A stretch of DNA of 64,000 nucleotides from JBKCUI01 sp052161605. GTDB taxonomy: Bacteria > Planctomycetota > Planctomycetia > Pirellulales > Pirellulaceae. Below are positions 1 to 10,612 of the stretch, one piece after another. The notes beneath the pieces were generated by a model that saw nothing but the letters and a program-made list of their open reading frames with translations, ran no database searches and was not told the origin of the DNA. Every line of letters starts with the position of its first letter. The first letter of the stretch is position 1. The DNA lies in assembly GCA_052161605.1 (NCBI GenBank), contig CP197409.1. The stretch is one strand, 5' to 3'. The position numbers were made by a program, and so were the translations under genes.

Positions 1-1039
1 CATTCGCAACGTAGATTTCCGGTGTTCCATCCCGATCCAAGTCGCTGATGAGGACCCCTAAGCCCTTTCCTTCCAGACCAGCCAAACCGCATTGGTTGGT
101 CACATCTTTCGCACCGCCAGCTCCATCGTTCAAAAAGATTCGATCATCTACGCCACGATATTTCGACGGGGGGCACTGCTCCCTGCCGGATGGACTCCTA
201 GGATTCGAGCACAATAGTGGGTCGGTGATCGAGTCCGCTAAGTAATTCACTACATACAGATCCAGATTGCCATCAAGGTTAAGATCTGCCATCGCGCAGC
301 TTGTGCTCCATTCAGGCACCCGAACCCCCATCTCGTCTGTTCTTTCACTAAACGTTCCATCGCCATTATTCCTATAGAAGCCGTTTGGCCCCAAGGCTGT
401 GATATAGATGTCATCGAAGCCGTCATTGTCCCAGTCCCCTACAGCAATCCCCTGGCAATACCCATCTTTGACCAATCCGCTAGCTACTGTTCGATCTACA
501 AACTTCAGCTCACCTCGATGTTGGTACAACACGCATGTTGGATTACGCGAATCCGCTTCTTCGGGTAGTTTACACCCACCCATAAAGACCAAATCTACCA
601 AGCCATCGCGATCATAATCCAATGCGCCAACGCCACCACCGGTCGACTCGAAAATGCGGCACTGGCCTCGCATGTCGTCTTCTCTGACAAAGTCTATCCC
701 GCTATCCTTGAGTTCTTCAAAACGAATGGCTGAATCGGCTTTGAGATCCAGAGCTTCTTGAGCAGACCGCGTTTCTGATCTTCTAGCGGAATTACTCAGC
801 TCTATTCTCTCTAATTCGCTCGCGTGATTCTCATTCTCGTCCCCTTGAAGGTTAGTGGAATTCGCGTCTTCTTTTTGTCCTTGTCGATCTATCGGTGTGT
901 GCTCACAGCCGGTGCAAAACATATTCATCAGCAAGCAGCAAATCGACAGGCAAAACAATGGCTGCGAACCCGATTCCCGTCGATAAGTGCTCCAGAGTGG
1001 GGAAGTGCTCCAAAGTGGGGGCTTGTCAATCACATTCAT
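1..1039 (-). CDS. CRTAC1/ASPIC-type FG-GAP repeat lipoprotein (3' end outside window)
   Basis: The frame is open from the left edge to an ATG at 1039 and holds at least 346 codons; the C-terminus lies outside the window. The start overlaps the stop of the upstream TPR gene by 4 bases (ATGA). A hydrophobic, Cys-rich leader is followed by FCTGC, a plausible lipobox, so an outer lipoprotein is likely. The body carries FG-GAP/VCBS-type Ca-binding loops: DYDRDGLVD, DWDNDGFDD, DLNLDGNLD and DLDRDGTPE, as in the beta-propeller of CRTAC1/ASPIC-UnbV proteins common in planctomycetes. Function is unknown; adhesion or extracellular binding is inference. A short near-repeat encoding PLWST occurs twice close to the N-terminus. 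Confidence 0.85.
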   Translation of the reverse strand, partial: MNVIDKPPLWSTSPLWSTYRRESGSQPLFCLSICCLLMNMFCTGCEHTPIDRQGQKEDANSTNLQGDENENHASELERIELSNSARRSETRSAQEALDLKADSAIRFEELKDSGIDFVREDDMRGQCRIFESTGGGVGALDYDRDGLVDLVFMGGCKLPEEADSRNPTCVLYQHRGELKFVDRTVASGLVKDGYCQGIAVGDWDNDGFDDIYITALGPNGFYRNNGDGTFSERTDEMGVRVPEWSTSCAMADLNLDGNLDLYVVNYLADSITDPLLCSNPRSPSGREQCPPSKYRGVDDRIFLNDGAGGAKDVTNQCGLAGLEGKGLGVLISDLDRDGTPEIYVAN

Positions 1040-2268
1040 CTCTCAATTGATGGTTTAATGACAGGTTGACTTCTTATTCGATCGGCATGAAACTCAAATA
1101 CACGGGCTGCATCCTTCATTTCGACAGACTGGCACTGCTTCGCCAAATCAAGACAGGCTGCCTCGGCATCGGTTTGCACGCTGCCAAGATTTACTCGGAT
1201 TTTGGCAAGCACTCCAGACCTTCTTAAAGCTTCCTTGTGGTTCACCGAATCCCTGAGCTTCTCGTAAGCCATCGCCACCCCCATTTGTGCGGGAGCGTTG
1301 GCCGGATCGACCTCTAATACACTTTTGAAGTAGCGAAGAGCATCGTCCCACTGCTCGCGGAACAAAGAGACCTCTCCTCTCATCCGAGTTAGAAGCCACG
1401 GTTCCGAAGATTCAAAACTGGGGAGTTTGTCTACTAGGTCGCTCGCTTCTTGCATGCGATCCGATTCGACAAATGCCTCGGCTAAGGCGGATGCAAGCCA
1501 AAGATCCTCGTTTCCTGTGCCGTAATACTTTTTCAAGCTGAGGATCGCATCATCGAACTCGCCAGCAAAGGTTTGATACCGTGCAGCGGCGACTTGCAAG
1601 ACAACATTAGTCGGCTCTTTCTCCAACAATTTTGCAAGTCTTGTTCGCCCCGCAGGCGAATTCAGTATTAGTAGATTTGGGAAGAAGAGTTGCTTCGAAT
1701 CCAGCGGGTCGGCTAGACCTATAGCATGCTGCTCTTCTAAGACTTTCTTTCTGTCCTCTTGGCGAACTTGTACCGAAAGCAGATACGTGAGCCATTTGAA
1801 TCCATCGAGAACTTGTGCAGGGTCAAGAAATTCTGACTCTCTCGCCGCATCCAAGAAACTTCTAAGTTGTTGCTCCGCCTGCGTTGCGTAATTGAGCTTT
1901 ATTAACGCAACTCCTTGCTCAAGTCTCGCCGTCATTCCTAAACGCGGCACATCGGTAGCAACCTGGGCGAAATATCGAACTGCTTTTTCGTACTGCTCCG
2001 CCGATACCGCCAGGCCGCCCGCAGCCAGCAACACTTCGGGCAGGCTGGGATTTTCCACTCCATGACTTTCCTTAAGCCATGCTAACGCTTGATCCGCATC
2101 CTCCTGAGCGAGGTCTAATTCGGGTGACGCTGGACGGGTATCACGTGCCAAGTACCCTACCTCCGGCTTCCCAGTCAGAGGTACTGAACGGGTTGCAGCA
2201 TACCATAGGATGGCAACGCCACTCACAATTGCCACCAACGCCAACAATGCCAGCGGAATGCGTGGCAT
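1036..2268 (-). CDS. TPR-repeat protein with N-terminal membrane anchor
   Basis: A protein of 410 residues from the ATG at 2268. A GTG at 2319 would add 17 residues, but the ATG has a GGAAC ribosome-binding-like sequence and sits directly before the hydrophobic anchor (MPRIPLALLALVAIVSG). The rest is helical with TPR-like spacing, for example the repeats around AEQYEKAVRYFAQVA and EQWDDALRYFKSVLEVDP. It is probably anchored in the cytoplasmic membrane with a periplasmic TPR domain used for protein contacts. Its stop overlaps the start of the downstream CRTAC1-type lipoprotein by 4 bases, so the two are probably translated together. No enzymatic motif was seen. Confidence 0.8.
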   Translation of the reverse strand: MPRIPLALLALVAIVSGVAILWYAATRSVPLTGKPEVGYLARDTRPASPELDLAQEDADQALAWLKESHGVENPSLPEVLLAAGGLAVSAEQYEKAVRYFAQVATDVPRLGMTARLEQGVALIKLNYATQAEQQLRSFLDAARESEFLDPAQVLDGFKWLTYLLSVQVRQEDRKKVLEEQHAIGLADPLDSKQLFFPNLLILNSPAGRTRLAKLLEKEPTNVVLQVAAARYQTFAGEFDDAILSLKKYYGTGNEDLWLASALAEAFVESDRMQEASDLVDKLPSFESSEPWLLTRMRGEVSLFREQWDDALRYFKSVLEVDPANAPAQMGVAMAYEKLRDSVNHKEALRRSGVLAKIRVNLGSVQTDAEAACLDLAKQCQSVEMKDAARVFEFHADRIRSQPVIKPSIER

Positions 2269-2460
2269 ATTGTTCCAATTCACCGAAACCGACGATTTGC
2301 CATCGAAATCTGGGAGCACAGTTGATCACTAGGTTGGAGGGAAGGGAGGATGAGGCCGCATTCAATCGGAAAGCGACTACTTACTCAAGCAATCAAGATT
2401 GATATTGTAGCCCAACCTGCTGTCCCGTGCAGCAACCCACTTTTACTTTGGGGACAAAAT

Positions 2461-4158
2461 TCAATGCCCTTCTAATCGTTTTTCAACCTTGAAAACCTGC
2501 CACTTATCTTGGCCTGTCTGCGCGCCGAGCGGATTTAAACCTGCTGTCTCCGCCAAGGTGTCAGAATATGGACTGATCACCACGTATCCGATTCCCAAAT
2601 CGGAAAGCTCGGCGACAACTCGCTCGCTAAGACCCTCACCTCCAATCCTCCGAGCTAAACTTAACTGCTCCTCAGGAAAGAAACCCGAGTAGCCGTTCAC
2701 CAGTGGCATGCCAGCCTGCAGACTTTGTAGCATCCACTCGGTTACGACTTCGTAATCACGAACCGCTCCCCCTTCGTGCAATGGTAAAATCAACACGCCG
2801 GACCGTGGTTCATTTTTCAAGCTGCTCACCCAGCCCGAACGCAATTCTTCAATCGCAGGGGCAACCCCTAACCTTGTAACTCCAGGCCAAGGATCGAGCA
2901 TGCTCAACAACCCGAACGCCATGGCCATCCATCGTATGGTTTTGCGTCCAGCCTTAACAAGCGTGTCGATTCCTATCGCGCTCAAAAGAACAATGGCCAT
3001 CTGTACAAAGTACGCAAATCGATACGCACTACGCACCTGCGAGAACCCTGGTACATAGCCAACCAATCCGCCCCAGGGAGACCAATTCCCTAGAGAAAGA
3101 TGGTTTCCAAGTGAGAACAGAAAACTAACAGCTCCCAAAACCAGCAGAAAAAAAATCGCGAATCGATTGGCTTTACGGAAGAAGCATACAATCATGGCGA
3201 CCAGCGCGAGAACTGTCGAAAGTCCTCCCGCACCAATTGGCCAATTTACCTGTGGTGCCCATCCCTTTCCCAAAATCCAATTCGAAAAGGAGTATCCATA
3301 GGTGAACGCGTATTGTGAGGGCCAGACTGACAACTGATCGACCAGATCGGCCTCTCGTTCAAAACCGTGTATCTTCCCAACCATATGATGCCGCCAAAGC
3401 ATGGGGCCAATCAGCAGACCTGCGACAATCGCGTTCACCAAGCATGCTGAGCCGATTCTCTGCACCGCCTCTTTATTTCGGACTTGCCATAACACTAAGC
3501 AGGCTAATCCCAAAATGAAAAGAACCGATGCGAACAGTCCATGGTGAACACTCATGGCAAAAGTGCAAACCCAAGCCGCGCTGAGTTCCAATCCTTCCCG
3601 AACTCCCATTCGGATACTTTCGCGAGGCTCACCTGCCTCTATTTGCCCCCACCGCAGCAGAATATCCCATCCCCAAATCACTCCCCAGACGGGTATCAAT
3701 TGTGAAACTCCTAGCTGCCAATGCACCATAGGCAGCAGAACCATACCCCCACCACCAAGCAATGCCACGGAAGCTGAAATCCCCTGATTTCTTAGCAGAC
3801 GATTGGTAAACCAACCGTTCAGGGTCAGCGACACAAGCACATATATGTTGTAAGCCAATACTGATGAGCCCGTCAGCCACACCAACGGCGCTAGCATAGC
3901 CACTATCGGCTGGGCCTCCGACATGGCGAAACTATCTTGAACTGGAAAAAAGATCGGTGCGTCCCAGTATCCATTCGACCAGTAGAACTTACCCCTCTCG
4001 ACGCACTGGACATTCCATTCCAGGGTCCAAAGATTGAATAAGGGAACTGTTCTGCATGACTCAGTGCCTAGCGGTAGACGGGACTTCAGCGACGCCAACA
4101 AGGGCCATGTTGATACACAAGCAAGTACAAAATAAAGCAAAAGGCTAATGCGACTCAT
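2461..4158 (-). CDS. polytopic membrane protein, GT-C glycosyltransferase-like
   Basis: 565 residues with about ten hydrophobic segments. The first follows the start (SLLLYFVLACVSTWPLL) and is followed by a long extracytoplasmic loop with acidic and aromatic residues. A soluble tail of about 120 residues ends the protein. This layout resembles GT-C membrane glycosyltransferases and related planctomycete proteins, but I see no diagnostic motif, so the function is tentative. The start overlaps the stop of the upstream 855-residue protein by 4 bases, which supports co-transcription. About 190 bases separate its stop from the ATG of the TPR gene. Confidence 0.75.
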   Translation of the reverse strand: MSRISLLLYFVLACVSTWPLLASLKSRLPLGTESCRTVPLFNLWTLEWNVQCVERGKFYWSNGYWDAPIFFPVQDSFAMSEAQPIVAMLAPLVWLTGSSVLAYNIYVLVSLTLNGWFTNRLLRNQGISASVALLGGGGMVLLPMVHWQLGVSQLIPVWGVIWGWDILLRWGQIEAGEPRESIRMGVREGLELSAAWVCTFAMSVHHGLFASVLFILGLACLVLWQVRNKEAVQRIGSACLVNAIVAGLLIGPMLWRHHMVGKIHGFEREADLVDQLSVWPSQYAFTYGYSFSNWILGKGWAPQVNWPIGAGGLSTVLALVAMIVCFFRKANRFAIFFLLVLGAVSFLFSLGNHLSLGNWSPWGGLVGYVPGFSQVRSAYRFAYFVQMAIVLLSAIGIDTLVKAGRKTIRWMAMAFGLLSMLDPWPGVTRLGVAPAIEELRSGWVSSLKNEPRSGVLILPLHEGGAVRDYEVVTEWMLQSLQAGMPLVNGYSGFFPEEQLSLARRIGGEGLSERVVAELSDLGIGYVVISPYSDTLAETAGLNPLGAQTGQDKWQVFKVEKRLEGH

Positions 4159-6722
4159 GGAGACACAGGCTCGAGCGCCGATTCCAACTTGACCGCTGGA
4201 AAAAGAATCTTGTCAGGTTTTACGAGCCCCGGCTTGGCATAACGCAAATGAATCATCACCATGGTTTTATGCCGCTTTTGGTTTGTATCTGGAGAGATCC
4301 TTAGCTCGGATAGCTGATCGTGTGTCCATCCGATCGCAATAACTTCTCCTTGTCCAAACGGATAACGCGTCGCAACCATTTCTAACATCTTGCCTAGATA
4401 CAAGCCATCAGTCAGCTCGCTCGAGGTCCATTTGTTACCGTTGCCCAAGATGAGATCTGGCTTGGAAAGTGTCGGGTTCAATTCCCACTGTGAGAACCAT
4501 CTATCCACGGTTTTGGGAGTTTCGAGTTTGCAGGCTACTTCTCCACCTGCTTCCAAATCGCCAATCCAGCCTCTCAGGAATTGGCCACCATCGCTTGCAC
4601 CGATTACCCCTACGTCATATAGATCGAGCTTACTTTGGTTGCTCAGCGTCAGGTTTCCCAACTCTTCGTCGATCTCTACATCAAAACTTCCTTCGAGATC
4701 CAGCATCTCTTCCGACGATAGCAGACCGGTTGTGTTCGATAAAACGGGCGCTTTGATCAATCCCACACCACCGTCCCCCGCAAAAGTGTAGTCGTATCCA
4801 TCCACGCTCAAGCGTCGCTTAGCACCGGTACTATCGGAGGACAACGGAAGCGGAGTGACAACCCCAGTATCGTCTGGATAGCGGGCTTGGTAGTTCGTGG
4901 TTAGTGAAGTGTACAAAGCCAAGTAGTTCGATAGAACTCCTCGAGAATAACCTGCATGGCATTGCAAAAAACCGTACGAGGTCTGACTCCTAGAAAATCC
5001 GACATCCAACTGAACGCTTCGAGCGACGATGAATGCTCCCACGACAGCGATAATGGGTGCCATAATCCACGCCAGTTCCACACGGCCCGCGAGTCGGAAA
5101 ACGGCCCAGTTGATCGGTACTAAAACGATGAGATAGCCTGCTAATAGCCACACGATCGTTTTGACTTTGGGGACCGTAATTCCGGACGACTCTTGCAGAC
5201 TCGCTTTGGCGCTGTTTAATACAGCGGACTCCGCATTCCAGCCACCGAGTCCCGTTTTCTTCCCCTCAGGAAATTGACTCACAATTCGTTCTGGCAGCGA
5301 GGAATCTCCAGATATATTCCCTCCGGCTCCCCTGGACTCACCGAGTTTATGCGATGTTGAAAGATCTAAATCTCTAGCCCAAAGTCTCAAGCGTGTGCTG
5401 TGCATTGGATTGAGTTCCGTGCCCTGCAACGAGCCAGCGTACAAGGTGTCAAAAAGGGGAGTGTATTCCTCAGTCGTCAAACGATTGTTCGGGTTCAACG
5501 GGATCTCTTCTTTCGATTTAACTACCGTCCTGGATGGCATGCGAAAGACGGCATTGTGAACAAGCGAAGAATAAGAGGGCCAACGCTGAAAGCTAGGGTC
5601 GTTCATGGGAAAGGTCGTCATCACCACTCGACCTTGACCAACGAACTGCTCGGCAACAAGCCCTTCTAAATTGTCCATCCACCTCGCGCCCTCCCGCAAT
5701 CGACCTTGGATCTTGGGAATAGCCCGCGCGGGCGTGAAGAGGGTGTCGTTGTCATCTTCCATGCGTGGAATCGTCCAGAAGCGGTTCAATTGCTCAGTAT
5801 CAGCCTCTGACCATGAACCAGACTTAGCGTCCATCAGTGGGGTGTATGGTCTCAGAAAGCTCGACTCGACCCGATCCAGCCCCTCGATCCCGTTGATGAT
5901 GATCGTTCCTCCAAAATGAAGCCAATCCAATACCGCTTGTTGCTGGTCGATCCCCAACAATGCAGGAGAACCGTCATTGATCATCAAATGCGAGATCGAT
6001 GTCATCGCATATAGCCTGCTCGGAAACAACGTAGCGAGATCATCGTCTTTCAAATCCAAAATTCTGTGGGGCGTGATCCTCTCTTCCGGAGCTCGAATCT
6101 GTGACGACCATGTCGCACTATCCAAGGCTTTTAAATAAGAATGACGTGCAGGATCGCTACACAAGGTGACAACACAATACTGATATCCATACAAAAGTCG
6201 TAAAGGATTGTTCTCCTGCAAAAGTGGTGTACCAAATCCTTTGGCCGAATACTGCAGCCTCAACAACGCCGGCGTCGTATCCCTCGAGAAGTCCATGGAG
6301 TCCTGGTAGGAATTGAGAGAGATGTCAGGCTGGAGGACTAGAAGAGAAACATTCTTCTGTTGGCCACGTGCAAGCGACACCGTTCGCTCAAATCGAATCG
6401 GTGCCGTTCCAGCCGTCAACGGTACTTCTTTTTCTTGTCGGTCTATTGGTGCAAGGGAAACGACCAATGATTCGTCTTGTTGATTGGCGGTAAGTCTCGC
6501 GTTCGCTTGATACCAATGGCCAGGTTTTACGTAGCTGACGACCACCGCTGATTCGCTAGGAATGGTCGCGGTTCGATCCGAGACGATCCGCTGCTTCTGT
6601 CTGGCTTCCTCCGCATCTTTAGCTAGGTCCGCCTGCGAGGTTGGTTTCTCTTCTCGGCATCCCACCGGGAAAAACAAAAGACAGGCAAAGAGAAAAGTTT
6701 CCAGAATGCCGCGTGATTTCAC
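4155..6722 (-). CDS. large membrane lipoprotein with GATase-like N-terminal region
   Basis: I chose the GTG at 6722 (855 residues) because it begins a clean lipoprotein signal: a hydrophobic stretch ending in FFPVGC. The frame extends to 6830, but the extra residues are polar and precede the signal. A beta-rich domain comes first, then a region like class I glutamine-amidotransferase/ThuA-type folds (GGTIIINGIEG and GRVVMTTFPM, about residues 275-400). Two transmembrane helices lie near residues 530-585, then a C-terminal beta-rich region. Similar proteins accompany DUF58/BatA genes in planctomycetes, and such a pair lies at 11956-15046. No catalytic triad could be assigned. It is divergent from the kinase gene and overlaps the next gene by 4 bases. 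Confidence 0.75.
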   Translation of the reverse strand: MKSRGILETFLFACLLFFPVGCREEKPTSQADLAKDAEEARQKQRIVSDRTATIPSESAVVVSYVKPGHWYQANARLTANQQDESLVVSLAPIDRQEKEVPLTAGTAPIRFERTVSLARGQQKNVSLLVLQPDISLNSYQDSMDFSRDTTPALLRLQYSAKGFGTPLLQENNPLRLLYGYQYCVVTLCSDPARHSYLKALDSATWSSQIRAPEERITPHRILDLKDDDLATLFPSRLYAMTSISHLMINDGSPALLGIDQQQAVLDWLHFGGTIIINGIEGLDRVESSFLRPYTPLMDAKSGSWSEADTEQLNRFWTIPRMEDDNDTLFTPARAIPKIQGRLREGARWMDNLEGLVAEQFVGQGRVVMTTFPMNDPSFQRWPSYSSLVHNAVFRMPSRTVVKSKEEIPLNPNNRLTTEEYTPLFDTLYAGSLQGTELNPMHSTRLRLWARDLDLSTSHKLGESRGAGGNISGDSSLPERIVSQFPEGKKTGLGGWNAESAVLNSAKASLQESSGITVPKVKTIVWLLAGYLIVLVPINWAVFRLAGRVELAWIMAPIIAVVGAFIVARSVQLDVGFSRSQTSYGFLQCHAGYSRGVLSNYLALYTSLTTNYQARYPDDTGVVTPLPLSSDSTGAKRRLSVDGYDYTFAGDGGVGLIKAPVLSNTTGLLSSEEMLDLEGSFDVEIDEELGNLTLSNQSKLDLYDVGVIGASDGGQFLRGWIGDLEAGGEVACKLETPKTVDRWFSQWELNPTLSKPDLILGNGNKWTSSELTDGLYLGKMLEMVATRYPFGQGEVIAIGWTHDQLSELRISPDTNQKRHKTMVMIHLRYAKPGLVKPDKILFPAVKLESALEPVSP

Positions 6723-6924
6723 CTTAGGCTCCCAAACAGAACGGATGTCAGTTACCCTGGATTCTATACGAACCAGTTCGAATGCGATACCATGATAGAG
6801 GTTGCGGGTCGCGATACGTGAACGCAACAATGTTCATGGTTGTCCCTAGAAACTACGGCGAAACTTATCTAGCTTGTCACCTGGATCTGATAAAAATACC
6901 CCCAGTCATACCCTGCATCAAACG

Positions 6925-9180
6925 ATGGGTGAGCAGATGCGTGCAGAGGAGTTGTCTCTTCGCGCTACCATTCCGCCGGCCCAAGTCCCAGGATACAAGC
7001 TCGAAAGACTGCTCGGGCAGGGAGCCTTTGGCCAGGTCTGGATTGGAACAAACCTCAACACGGGACGCACCGTTGCTGTCAAATTCTACCTTCACCGTGG
7101 AGGGGTGAATTGGTCTCTGCTGTCGCGTGAAGTTAAGAATCTTGTCAGTATGTCTGGCAATCGACTTATTGTACAAGTGCTCGAGGTTGGCTGGGACTCG
7201 GAACCGCCCTATTACGTCATGGAGTATCTCGAGAACGGGTCCCTAGAGGATCTGATTCGCAAGCGGGGACAGATTCCCCTCGCCGAAGCGGTGGCGCTCT
7301 TTGTGGACATTGCCCGCGGACTAAATCATTCCCATGGAAAAGGGGTGCTTCACTGCGACTTGAAGCCGGCCAACGTTTTGCTCGATCCGGACCTGCACCC
7401 TAGACTAGCCGATTTTGGACAAAGCCGACTCACCGACGAGCAAACGCCATCGTTAGGGACCCTCTTCTACATGGCCCCCGAACAAGCGGACTTGAATGCA
7501 TCTCCCGACGCACGCTGGGACGTTTACGCACTCGGGGCGATCCTGTATTGCATGTTGGTCGGTACGCCGCCCTACCGAAATCCTGATACCGTTACTACTC
7601 TGGACACTGCGACCAGTCTGGAAGAACGACTCAAGCGATATCGTGACACCATCTTCAAGTCGCACTTCCCAAGAGCTCACTACCGTGTCCCCGGAATGGA
7701 TCGTTGGCTCTCCGGACTAATCGATCGTTGCCTAGCCAAAAAACCTGAGGATCGATTCCAAAACGTTCAGCAGGTTATTGAGGCTGTTGAGAGAAGAAAC
7801 CTTGCGAAACTCAACCTCCCTTTAAAGCTGCTAGGAATTGTTGGTCCCATTTTGCTCTTGATGGTCATGGCGATTTTCTTCTGGAGGGGCGTCGGTGTTG
7901 CCGAGCGGGAATCCTCGGCTGAGCTGAAGGAGATGGTGATGCAGAATAATTTGTTCGCTGCTCGACTAGGGGCCCGAACGATGGAAAAGGAAATCGAATC
8001 CCTCTTTGAATCCGTTGAGGAAGAAGCAATTCGACCGGATTTACACAAACAGGTTCAGGATTTTCTCAATGAAGCGGGGGGGGATTACCTGAAGAGCCTT
8101 TCCGAAAATGCGAGCGAGAGAGAACGCTCGCGATTGGGGGAACTCGAACAGCAGAACGTTTTAGAGGCCTTTCTTGAAAATCGATTCCGAGAACTATCTA
8201 AGAATTCTGCGGCGCGATCTCAAACGCCTAGGTTCGATAGTTTATTTTTAACAGACCATCTAGGTACCATGATTGCTTGGGCTAGTTCTGACGAGTTCGC
8301 CACGACTAGGGTGGGATCAAATTTTTCGTATCGAGACTACTTTAATGGTCAGGCGGATAGCGGTCCGGCGAATGAACTGCTTGAAAGCCATACCCCTATC
8401 ATCCATACTCACTTGAGTACGCCATTTCTTTCAACCACAACAAACCGCTGGAAGGTCGCCGTATCGACTCCTGTATGGTCAGAGTCCGAGATCCCAAACG
8501 ACGGCCTTGAGAGTGTCACGCAAGCTGCGCAGATTATTGGTGTACTCGTACTCACCATTCAATTAGGAGATTTGGACCTACTCCCCCGCGATATGCCGAA
8601 GGGCAGGGACAGTTCTGCCGAGGAACAAAACCGACTTGCTGTCTTGGTGGATGGACATTCCAGCTCCAAAAATCAAGATTCGGAAGGAACGATTTTGCAG
8701 CATGTTGGCTTCGCAAAGATGTCGTGGAACAATATGGTTGAGCCGGATAAAGCCTATCGCATTGACAAAGATACCCTTCAAGTGCTCAAGCAAGGTGGAA
8801 CGGCACTCTATCAGGATCCGCTCGCTCAACATCCCGATTGCTCGGAATTTTCAGGAAATTGGATTGCTGCTATGGCTCGCGTCGAGATTCCGAACAAACA
8901 GTTGCCCCGTGATCAACTGCTGGACAACTCTAGTCTCTGGGTACTCGTACAAGCTCGCAGCGATTCGGTCACGGCACCGGTTGCTCGAATGGCGAATCAG
9001 ATGATCCGCGAGGGGATTATCGCTACCCTCATCCTTGTCGTCCTCATCTTTTCACTATGGGGAATCGTCGTCTGGGGGATGCGACTACCTGAGAACTTTC
9101 GAGCGGCCATTCGCTCACAGGGTTTAAGCAGCGATCGAACCAACGCCGTCGACGATATCACGATTGATGCGAATCGATAA
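6925..9180 (+). CDS. transmembrane Ser/Thr protein kinase with Cache-like extracellular sensor
   Basis: 751 residues from the ATG at 6925; a TTG at 6874 would add 17 residues without domain content. The kinase domain (about 24-295) has the glycine loop GQGAFGQVW, VAVK lysine (K53), HCDLKPAN catalytic loop (D145), DFG (D163) and APEQ. The usual HRD arginine is Cys, so it is a non-RD kinase. A transmembrane helix follows (about 301-321), then a periplasmic region of about 370 residues whose part near GSNFSYRDYFNG resembles PDC/Cache sensors, then a second helix (about 699-720) and a short cytoplasmic tail. It probably links an external ligand to cytoplasmic phosphorylation. cheB and cheR follow on the same strand. 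Confidence 0.9.
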   Translation: MGEQMRAEELSLRATIPPAQVPGYKLERLLGQGAFGQVWIGTNLNTGRTVAVKFYLHRGGVNWSLLSREVKNLVSMSGNRLIVQVLEVGWDSEPPYYVMEYLENGSLEDLIRKRGQIPLAEAVALFVDIARGLNHSHGKGVLHCDLKPANVLLDPDLHPRLADFGQSRLTDEQTPSLGTLFYMAPEQADLNASPDARWDVYALGAILYCMLVGTPPYRNPDTVTTLDTATSLEERLKRYRDTIFKSHFPRAHYRVPGMDRWLSGLIDRCLAKKPEDRFQNVQQVIEAVERRNLAKLNLPLKLLGIVGPILLLMVMAIFFWRGVGVAERESSAELKEMVMQNNLFAARLGARTMEKEIESLFESVEEEAIRPDLHKQVQDFLNEAGGDYLKSLSENASERERSRLGELEQQNVLEAFLENRFRELSKNSAARSQTPRFDSLFLTDHLGTMIAWASSDEFATTRVGSNFSYRDYFNGQADSGPANELLESHTPIIHTHLSTPFLSTTTNRWKVAVSTPVWSESEIPNDGLESVTQAAQIIGVLVLTIQLGDLDLLPRDMPKGRDSSAEEQNRLAVLVDGHSSSKNQDSEGTILQHVGFAKMSWNNMVEPDKAYRIDKDTLQVLKQGGTALYQDPLAQHPDCSEFSGNWIAAMARVEIPNKQLPRDQLLDNSSLWVLVQARSDSVTAPVARMANQMIREGIIATLILVVLIFSLWGIVVWGMRLPENFRAAIRSQGLSSDRTNAVDDITIDANR

Positions 9181-9408
9181 ATCACCACCTCTCGAACAGC
9201 AATTCTGACGCTGGGGGCAAGTCTAACGGTTATACCGACCCTAGGGGAGCTTTTCTTTCCTCCTTGCTACCGGTTCGTTTCCCCGCACTCTTTTTACGTG
9301 CAAGACTCTCTGCGGACCGCTTAATTTCCAGTTGGACGAAAACGGCGTTCACTCTTTCGGTAAACCCTTCCAAATTACAAGTCCTCCAGAATCTTCTGTA
9401 AAATCACT

Positions 9409-10611
9409 ATGCAAGCTCTTGTTGGCAATTCGAACACAGGGATGCGATCTGCTTCGAGCCGAACCGTGAGAGTTCTGGTCACAGATGATACGGCGTTGTA
9501 CCGCAGAATGCTAAGCGATTTATTTTCGCGAATCCCTGGTGTCGAGGTGGTCGGGACTGCTTACGACGGCAGCGACTGCTTGCAGATGATTGAGAAGGTT
9601 GATCCTGATTTGGTAACACTCGACATCAACATGCCACGCATGGATGGATTAGCCGCATTGGAGGAAATCCGTAAACGAAAACTCGGTGTCCATGTGGTAA
9701 TGGTAAGTTCTCCCACCACCGAGAGTGCTGAACAGACCGTCCGTGCATTGCAAAATGGCGCATTGGATATGATTCTTAAGCCGAGCGGATCGAGTATCGA
9801 AGAGAATCGCAAATCACTCGAAAAACAGCTTTTGCAGCACGTGGAAACAGTCCAAGGGTTACTGAAACGAACGTCAAGTACCCCTTCGTCGAGAAAAACG
9901 GATACCACTCGTTACGCTGGTTCTCCTGCAATCGGATCAACTTGTCATTTTGCACCGTCCTCAATCAGTACAACTCGAGGGGCTAGTTCCGGATCAACTC
10001 ATAATCGCAGGACAACTGGTAATTCCACGAGAGGTGGGCAATTCGAATGCCTTTGTATTGGAGTTTCCACCGGAGGGCCAGCCGCTCTCGCATGCATTTT
10101 GCCAAAGCTTCCCCGAGGGTTGCCTGTCCCGATTTTTGTGGTTCAGCACATGCCACCCGTCTTTACGAAAAGCATGGCGCTCCACTTATCCCAGAGTACA
10201 TCTTTTCCAGTGATCGAAGCGGCTAACGGTTGTATTGCAGAACCGGGAACCGTCTATGTGGCACCGGGCGGACGCCAAATGAAGGTCACTAAAACAAACG
10301 GTAGATTCGAGATAACTATCACAGACGACCCGGCCGTAAATTCCTGTAAACCAAGCGTCGACTACTTGTTCGAATCCATCGCACAGGAGAGCAACGGCTC
10401 TGTTCTGGCTATGATCCTGACTGGAATGGGAAATGATGGGCTCGCGGGCTGCACCAAACTAAGTGCGGTGGGAGCGCATATTATCGCTCAGTCCGCCGAA
10501 ACCTGTGTGGTCTATGGTATGCCTCGGCAAATCGTAGAAAAGAATCTTGCCGATGAAATCATCCCTTTACCAGACATCGCCAACCGTCTGTGCCAACTCC
10601 TAAAAGGCTAA
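9409..10611 (+). CDS. cheB: chemotaxis protein-glutamate methylesterase CheB
   Basis: 400 residues. The N-terminal receiver domain has the acidic pair D26/D27, phospho-acceptor D72 in TLDINMPRMDG, and the conserved Lys in ILKPSG. A Ser/Thr-rich linker (about 155-210) leads to the methylesterase domain with catalytic Ser220 (GVSTGGP), His247 (VQHMPP) and Asp343 (GMGNDG). It removes methyl groups from glutamates of chemoreceptors and may deamidate glutamines; the receiver domain normally takes phosphate from CheA. cheR begins 1 base after the stop. No cheA, cheW or receptor gene is in the window. The linker is unusually long and polar. Confidence 0.96.
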   Translation: MQALVGNSNTGMRSASSRTVRVLVTDDTALYRRMLSDLFSRIPGVEVVGTAYDGSDCLQMIEKVDPDLVTLDINMPRMDGLAALEEIRKRKLGVHVVMVSSPTTESAEQTVRALQNGALDMILKPSGSSIEENRKSLEKQLLQHVETVQGLLKRTSSTPSSRKTDTTRYAGSPAIGSTCHFAPSSISTTRGASSGSTHNRRTTGNSTRGGQFECLCIGVSTGGPAALACILPKLPRGLPVPIFVVQHMPPVFTKSMALHLSQSTSFPVIEAANGCIAEPGTVYVAPGGRQMKVTKTNGRFEITITDDPAVNSCKPSVDYLFESIAQESNGSVLAMILTGMGNDGLAGCTKLSAVGAHIIAQSAETCVVYGMPRQIVEKNLADEIIPLPDIANRLCQLLKG

Positions 10612-10612
10612 A